Shown here: positions 51,248 to 56,452 of the stretch, one piece after another
How positions within the stretch are numbered: the first letter of the stretch is position 1
How the letters are laid out: every line of letters starts with the position of its first letter
Source: Bacteroidaceae bacterium
Lineage (GTDB): Bacteria > Bacteroidota > Bacteroidia > Bacteroidales > Bacteroidaceae
NCBI GenBank assembly: GCA_900769465.1
Contig: CAAGGT010000159.1
Span: 1-56,452, forward strand
Direction: 5' to 3'
Length of the DNA stretch: 56,452 bases
The notes under the pieces: model-generated
Seen by the model: the letters and a program-made list of their open reading frames with translations, nothing else
The model's database searches: none
Told to the model about the DNA's origin: nothing
Translations under genes and position numbers: made by a program

Positions 51248-54200
51248 ATGGCAAGGATATTAGGAATTGATCTTGGAACCAACTCTATTGGTTGGGCAAT
51301 CACTGAAGAAGAAAATGGTATCTATAAACTCATTGACAAAGGTGTAAACATATTTCAAGAGGGTGTTGCATACGACAAAAACAACGAGAAGCCAATGGTT
51401 GAAAAACGCACAAATGCACGTGCCTTAAGACGCCACTATTTTCGTAGAAGATTGCGTAAAATCGAAATTCTTAAAATTCTAATTGACAACAATTTATGCC
51501 CTTTTCTTTCAGCTGAAGAGCTAAACACATGGAGAGAGAAGAAACAATATCCTTTGAATGAAGAATTTCTATCTTGGCTACGTACAGATGACAACAAAGA
51601 TAACAACCCATACCATGATAGATACATCGCACTAACGCAAAAAATGAATCTAGACAACAAACTGGAACGATTCATTTTGGGTAGAGCTATTTATCATATT
51701 GGACAACGTCGAGGTTTTTTAAGCAACCGCAAAGACTCCACTAAAGAAGAAGAGAAAGGCAAAGTAAAAAGTTCCATCAAGGACCTTGATGAGGCTATAG
51801 CAAACAGCGGTTGTAAATACCTTGGAGAGTTTTTCTACAAATTATATCAAAATAAAGAACGCATAAGAAACGGTAGTTTCGGAGAAGGTCACGGCTATGC
51901 ATATAGAAAAGACCATTATCTTAAAGAATTCGAGGTCATTTGCCAAAAACAACATATTAGCCAAGAACTGCATGACAAACTTTACCATGCTATATTTTTC
52001 CAACGCCCGCTGAAATCACAGAAAGGCGCTGTTGGATATTGCACCTTTGAAAAAGGAAAAGCACGTTGTCCTATATCTCATCCTTCTTTTGAGGAGTTCA
52101 GAATGTTGCAATTCATAAACAGCATAAAAGTACAAACTCCTAATGACAAAAAATTACGTGAGCTGACAGAAGAAGAACGTAATTCTATTATTCCGTTATT
52201 TATGCGGAAATCAAAGCCTCATTTTGAATTTGAAGAAATTGCAAAAAAGATTGCTAGTAATAAAAAGAACAACTACGGTTACTTCAAAGATAAAGATAAT
52301 AAACAATATCTCTTCAATTACCATCTAGACACAACTGTTTCTGGATGTCCATTAATAGCTTCGCTTTTAAACCTTTTTGGAGACGAATGGGTCGAGCACT
52401 TATGTTCTGTTTACACCAAATCAGAGAATAAGAGCAAAGAGCAAATTATAAATGACATATGGCACGTTCTCTTCACATTCGACGACTGTGACAAACTTAT
52501 GGAATGGGGCATCACGAACCTTCAGCTGTCACCTGAAGAAGCTAAAAAATTTTCAGAAATAAACACCGTACAGGGATACGCATCAATGAGCCTAAACGCA
52601 ATAAACAAATCTCTTCCTTATTTGCGTGCCGGCTACAGATATGACCAGGCTATTTTTCTTGCAAACCTCAAGAGTGTTGTCGGAGAAAACAGATGGAACA
52701 ATATTGAACAAAGGGATAGAATTATCAATGATGTATGCACTGCTATTGAAGAGTTTGCTTTTGTAAAAAGGGTAGAAAAAACAAAAAAAGAATACATACA
52801 AAAAATCCTCCTCGACGAATACGGGATTGAAAAAAGTTATTCAGATAAGCTGTATCACCCTTCGAGAGTTGAGGGTTTTAAAGATGCTGAAATAGACCAC
52901 ACAGGAACTCTACAATTGGGCTCACCAAGAACCTCATCCATTCGCAATCCAATGGCCATGCGCTCATTGTTTCGTTTACGCATACTTATCAATGAATTGC
53001 TACGCAACAAGCTGATTGACAAGGAAACAAGAGTTAACATTGAAATGGCACGCGAGCTGAATGATGCGAATAAACGTGCAGCTATCAAACTATACCAAAA
53101 AGAACTTGAGGAAAACCATAAAAAATACGCAAAAGAAATCAGTAAAGCATATTTCGAAGAGACTGGAATAAGAATTATCCCAACAGATGATGATATCCAG
53201 AAATATCAATTATGGGAAGAACAAAAGCACAAATGTCTATATACCGGCGAGGAGATTGGAATTGCAGATTTCATAGGATGTGGAAATAAATATGATATTG
53301 AACATACTGTTCCTCGCTCACGTGGCGGTGACGACTCACAAGCAAACAAAACACTATGCAACAATCAGTTCAATAGAGAACTTAAACAAGCAAAGTTGCC
53401 AAGTGAACTCAATTGTATCTTTGATATAAGAGTAAGAATCGAAGAACTAGGTTGGAATAAGAAGATTGAAGAATTCGAAAAACAAATAGCTCAACAGGTA
53501 AAGAAATCAAAAACAGCCACAACCAAAGAGGCCAAAGACAATGCAATACGTCAACGCCATTATCTAAAGCTTAAACTCGACTATTGGAAGGATAAAGTAC
53601 ATCGTTTCAATATTACAGAAATCAATGAAGGCTTTACCAAGAGACAAGGTGTTGATATAGGCATTATAAGCCGATATGCACGAATGTATCTACAGACTGC
53701 ATTCAAAAAAGTGCATACTGTCAAAGGTGCTACTACGGCAGATTTCCGCAAGATGTGGGGACTACAGGATATTTATACAAAAAAAGAACGCAACAACCAC
53801 GTACACCATTGTATTGACGCAATTACAATTGCTTGCATTGGGCATGGCGCTTACGATCTATGGAAAAAATACTGCGAGAATAGCGACAAGCATAAATTCG
53901 GTAATAGCAGTAAAGCAGTTGTAGAAAAACCTTGGATATCTTTCACAGAAGATGTAAAGAACATCGTTGAGGAAATTCTCGTTTCGCACTATACAGCCAA
54001 TAACGTTCCAAAACAAAGCAAAAAAAAGATGCGCGTTAGAGGTGTTGTACAATACAACGAAAAAAACGAAATCAAATACCAACAAGGAGACACCGCCCGT
54101 AGTTCATTACACAAGGAAACATTCTATGGCGCAATAATGAAAGATGACGAAATAAAATATGTTATAAGAAAATCGCTTTCATCCCTCGAAGAAACCGATG

Positions 54201-54934
54201 TTGAAAAAATTGTTGACGAAACAATCAAACAATGCATAAAAGATGCCATCAAAGCCGAAGGCTTCAAAGCAGCGATGTCAAAGCCTGTATGTTTCAACAA
54301 AGAGAAAGGTGTATACATTAAAAAAGTAAGGATATATGCTCCAAGCGTAAAACAGCCGATATGCTTAAAACAGCACCAACAACAGTCCAAACATGAGTAC
54401 AAGCAGGGATACTATGTCGTTAATGACGGTAACTATTGTATGGGCATATACGAAGGCACCGATGAAAAAGGGAAAGTAAAACGTAATTTTAAAATCGTGA
54501 ATAATCTTGAGGCTACAGAGTTCTTCAACGGCAAGAGTAACGAGTTACAACTTGTCTCAATGTCCGACAACAATGATTTGCCATTAAAGTACATCATAAA
54601 AGCAGGCACGATGGTACTCTTTTATGAAAAGGAACCATATGAGTTCTATAACTGCAACAAAGCAGAACTTAACAAAAGGCTGTACAAAATTACCGGATTT
54701 AGCACCCAACAAATCAAGCGAAACACAGGTAAAATAGACAAATACGGTGCTATGACTTTGAAGCATCATCAAGAAGCCCGCCCAGCCGGAGAACTCAAAG
54801 CAAAAAATGGCGAGTGGAAAATTGGTGAAGAGTACAGGCCTATTATAAGCCTGCTACATTCCCAATTTAATGCATATGTAGAAGGTTATGATTTTGAGTT
54901 GACTGTTACTGGTGAAATTATATTCAAGCATTAA
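51248..54934 (+). CDS. cas9: Cas9 endonuclease, type II-C
   Basis: Predicted 1228 residues from ATG 51248 (MARILGIDLGTNSIGWAI); in-frame TTG 51215 and ATG 51221 lie in or next to the promoter. RuvC-I has D8; the Arg-rich bridge helix spans about 54-72; RuvC-II has E599 in VNIEMAREL; HNH has H686 in YDIEHTVPRSRGGDDS; RuvC-III has H854 and D857 in HHCIDAITIA. All catalytic residues are therefore present, so it should cut both strands of target DNA guided by crRNA:tracrRNA. HNH carries Glu (E685) before the His where S. pyogenes has Asp. Type II-C is assigned from cas9-cas1-cas2 without csn2 or cas4. Longer than many II-C proteins but in range for Bacteroidota. PAM is unknown. Confidence 0.97.
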   Translation: MARILGIDLGTNSIGWAITEEENGIYKLIDKGVNIFQEGVAYDKNNEKPMVEKRTNARALRRHYFRRRLRKIEILKILIDNNLCPFLSAEELNTWREKKQYPLNEEFLSWLRTDDNKDNNPYHDRYIALTQKMNLDNKLERFILGRAIYHIGQRRGFLSNRKDSTKEEEKGKVKSSIKDLDEAIANSGCKYLGEFFYKLYQNKERIRNGSFGEGHGYAYRKDHYLKEFEVICQKQHISQELHDKLYHAIFFQRPLKSQKGAVGYCTFEKGKARCPISHPSFEEFRMLQFINSIKVQTPNDKKLRELTEEERNSIIPLFMRKSKPHFEFEEIAKKIASNKKNNYGYFKDKDNKQYLFNYHLDTTVSGCPLIASLLNLFGDEWVEHLCSVYTKSENKSKEQIINDIWHVLFTFDDCDKLMEWGITNLQLSPEEAKKFSEINTVQGYASMSLNAINKSLPYLRAGYRYDQAIFLANLKSVVGENRWNNIEQRDRIINDVCTAIEEFAFVKRVEKTKKEYIQKILLDEYGIEKSYSDKLYHPSRVEGFKDAEIDHTGTLQLGSPRTSSIRNPMAMRSLFRLRILINELLRNKLIDKETRVNIEMARELNDANKRAAIKLYQKELEENHKKYAKEISKAYFEETGIRIIPTDDDIQKYQLWEEQKHKCLYTGEEIGIADFIGCGNKYDIEHTVPRSRGGDDSQANKTLCNNQFNRELKQAKLPSELNCIFDIRVRIEELGWNKKIEEFEKQIAQQVKKSKTATTKEAKDNAIRQRHYLKLKLDYWKDKVHRFNITEINEGFTKRQGVDIGIISRYARMYLQTAFKKVHTVKGATTADFRKMWGLQDIYTKKERNNHVHHCIDAITIACIGHGAYDLWKKYCENSDKHKFGNSSKAVVEKPWISFTEDVKNIVEEILVSHYTANNVPKQSKKKMRVRGVVQYNEKNEIKYQQGDTARSSLHKETFYGAIMKDDEIKYVIRKSLSSLEETDVEKIVDETIKQCIKDAIKAEGFKAAMSKPVCFNKEKGVYIKKVRIYAPSVKQPICLKQHQQQSKHEYKQGYYVVNDGNYCMGIYEGTDEKGKVKRNFKIVNNLEATEFFNGKSNELQLVSMSDNNDLPLKYIIKAGTMVLFYEKEPYEFYNCNKAELNKRLYKITGFSTQQIKRNTGKIDKYGAMTLKHHQEARPAGELKAKNGEWKIGEEYRPIISLLHSQFNAYVEGYDFELTVTGEIIFKH

Positions 54935-54937
54935 ACC

Positions 54938-55825
54938 ATGTTGAAACGCACCCTTTTCTTTACAACACCGTATGTCTTGAGTCTTAAAAATAATCAAATG
55001 ATTATCAAGACTCGAGAAATGCCCGACATGCATCGTAGCATTCCTATTGAAGATATAGGTTTTGTAATCCTTGAGCATCAGCAAACAAGCATTACGCTTC
55101 CTTTGCTCAATGCGTTGTCAGACAACAATGTGAGTGTAATTATTTGTGGCGAAAACTATATGCCCAACGCCTTGTTATTGAGTTTAGTATCTAATACCAC
55201 ACAAGGCGAAACGTTAAGACTACAAATAGAAGCAACAGAACCATTCAAAAAAAACATTTGGAAACAAATTATTGAAAGCAAGATAAAAAACCAAGCAGCA
55301 TTGTTGGACAAGTTAGGGAAAAACGGTAATATTTTAAAACCTTATTATTGCAATGTCAAAAGCGGCGATAGTGACAATCGGGAAGGTATTGCAGCCAAGA
55401 TATACTGGAAGGAGTTGTTTGGGAACAATTTTATACGTACACGTGAAGGGATAGAACCCAACAACCTCTTAAACTACGGTTATACTATACTACGAGCAGC
55501 AGTAACAAGAGCCATAATGGGTTCTGGGTTATTACCAGCTATAGGTATTTTTCATAAAAACAAATATAATGCATTTCCACTCGCAGATGACATTATGGAG
55601 CCATATCGTCCATTTGTAGATGAACTTGTTTACAGAATCTATTCTAAAGGAGGAAAGGAACTCACAAAAGATATTAAAGCTGAAATATTGAAAATCCTTT
55701 TTACTGATACGCAGTTCGGTAAAATCACACACCCGTTAGAAATTGGATTAACGACAACGACTGCATCATTAGTAAAATGTCTTAATGGGACCAACAAAAA
55801 AATCCTTTACCCTCTACTTGAATAA
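54938..55825 (+). CDS. cas1: Cas1 integrase
   Basis: Predicted 295 residues, type II length. Metal ligands E149 (DNREGIAAKIYW), H206 (GIFHKNKYN) and E221 (DIMEPYRP) are all present. N-terminal beta domain opens MLKRTLFFTTPYVLSL. With Cas2 it inserts new spacers at the array leader end. Starts 3 bp after the cas9 stop. Confidence 0.97.
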   Translation: MLKRTLFFTTPYVLSLKNNQMIIKTREMPDMHRSIPIEDIGFVILEHQQTSITLPLLNALSDNNVSVIICGENYMPNALLLSLVSNTTQGETLRLQIEATEPFKKNIWKQIIESKIKNQAALLDKLGKNGNILKPYYCNVKSGDSDNREGIAAKIYWKELFGNNFIRTREGIEPNNLLNYGYTILRAAVTRAIMGSGLLPAIGIFHKNKYNAFPLADDIMEPYRPFVDELVYRIYSKGGKELTKDIKAEILKILFTDTQFGKITHPLEIGLTTTTASLVKCLNGTNKKILYPLLE

Positions 55826-55826
55826 A

Positions 55827-56165
55827 ATGAGTGAAATACGTTTGAATGCATATCATATTATGTGGTTATTTGTTTTCTTTGATTTACCAACAACTACCAA
55901 GAAAGAAAGGCGTGATGCGGCTCATTTTCGAAAGGATTTGGAGAAAGACGGGTTTACCATGATGCAGTTCTCGGTATACATTAGACATTGTGGTTCAAAA
56001 GAAAGCATGAACACACATATAAAAAGGGTTAGAAAATTTATCCCGGAAAGCGGACAAGTTAGTATTTTGTCCGTAACAGACAAACAGTACAGCGAAATAC
56101 ACAATTTTTGGGGTAAGATTGAAAAAGCAAAACCTACAATACCCCAACAATTGGAATTATTTTAG
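55827..56165 (+). CDS. cas2: Cas2
   Basis: Predicted 112 residues from ATG 55827, 1 bp after the cas1 stop; a longer frame would overlap cas1. Ferredoxin-like fold with D19 in LFVFFDLPTTTKKERR and the FSVYIRHC strand. It bridges Cas1 dimers in the adaptation complex. Confidence 0.96.
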   Translation: MSEIRLNAYHIMWLFVFFDLPTTTKKERRDAAHFRKDLEKDGFTMMQFSVYIRHCGSKESMNTHIKRVRKFIPESGQVSILSVTDKQYSEIHNFWGKIEKAKPTIPQQLELF

Positions 56166-56279
56166 TACATTAGCAGACATAAAAACACATCACGCCACTT
56201 CACCGGAGTGCAAAAGTTTGATTTTCAGTTTTGATATTTTTACATATCATTCAAATAATCAACAATATAAATGCCCAGC
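56166..56279 (+). promoter_or_regulatory. CRISPR leader region
   Basis: 114 AT-rich bases between cas2 and the first repeat. I find no consensus TAnnTTTG box here, so the array promoter is not identified; read-through from cas9-cas1-cas2 is possible. Being next to the first repeat, its right end would hold the adaptation signals. Confidence 0.5.
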
Positions 56280-56452
56280 GTTGTGGTTTGATGTAGAATT
56301 TTAAATAGAAACAACAAATGCTTTTAATAATCCATCAGCAGCACTGTTGTGGTTTGATGTAGAATTTTAAATAGAAACAACTGTAGAATAGCTCATATAC
56401 TACATAATCTTGTTGTGGTTTGATGTAGAATTTTAAATAGAAACAACAGGTC
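56280..56452 (+). CRISPR. CRISPR array, first three repeats (cut by window end)
   Basis: Three identical 36-bp repeats at 56280-56315, 56346-56381 and 56412-56447, beginning GTTGTGGTTTGATGTAG and ending AATAGAAACAAC. The ends GTTGT and ACAAC are inverted repeats. Two 30-bp spacers (56316-56345 and 56382-56411) and five bases of a third are visible. The repeat's 5' part is complementary to the tracrRNA anti-repeat, so the plus strand is the crRNA sense. All three repeats are perfect, consistent with the leader side of an active array. Confidence 0.97.

Noticed and set aside
56166..56279. Possible csn2 or cas4 gene after cas2
   Set aside because: Only 114 bp before the first repeat and no such frame; absence supports type II-C.

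Overview
The window comes from a Bacteroidota chromosome of the order Bacteroidales. The signs are a SusC/SusD pair, PorQ, DUF4468, DUF4421, Porin_10 and BACON-domain proteins, and promoters of the Bacteroides type (TTTG, about 19-20 bp, TAnnTTTG). The order porQ-cmk-ispH matches what I recall from Porphyromonas. A Prevotellaceae-like or related gut or oral lineage is my inference; genus cannot be fixed from sequence alone.

Layout. 1-6404: sparse left edge, then a minus-strand SusC/SusD/lipoprotein operon for surface glycan uptake, with no enzyme or regulator visible. 6895-10121: an exported amidase-like protein carrying a golvesin-type domain, plus a small conserved protein. 10322-14604: PPi-dependent phosphofructokinase and a GH25 muramidase on plus, then a PASTA protein and RluD on minus. 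14797-19924: a plus-strand envelope operon (DUF4468 protein, 56-residue membrane protein, putative porin, Gfo/Idh oxidoreductase, DUF4421 protein) closed by a 42-bp perfect palindrome. 19946-22773: a FadL-like barrel and a repeat-rich secreted protein.

22891-27136: ilvD-ilvB-ilvN for branched-chain amino acids, with a good promoter and a leader that looks like an attenuator. 27182-32864: a tightly packed minus-strand run of prenyl synthase, unknown protein, TatD, DAHP synthase/chorismate mutase, and an ABC solute-binding lipoprotein and permease without ATPase. 32930-37528: divergent tonB and porQ-cmk-ispH-pfkA. 37580-40944: an isolated two-gene unit of surface lipoproteins (an unrecognised 653-residue protein and a BACON-FGE protein). 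40963-48777: housekeeping genes (5-formyl-THF cyclo-ligase, MeaB, PepD, flippase-like protein, RsmA, MgtE, an exported hydrolase). 48944-50818: a DUF349 coiled-coil protein.

51101-56452 (right edge): a compact type II-C CRISPR-Cas locus, clearly more AT-rich than its neighbours. It holds cas9, cas1, cas2 and the first three repeats of an array on plus, with a divergently transcribed tracrRNA just upstream of cas9. The tracrRNA has a recognisable anti-repeat, two small hairpins, a Rho-independent terminator and a near-perfect promoter overlapping that of cas9, so every part needed for crRNA-guided interference and adaptation is visible. The array runs off the window. No system of a wholly new type was found. 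The best candidates for new detail are the tracrRNA/cas9 divergent control region, the ilvD leader and the lipoprotein pair at 37.7-40.9 kb.
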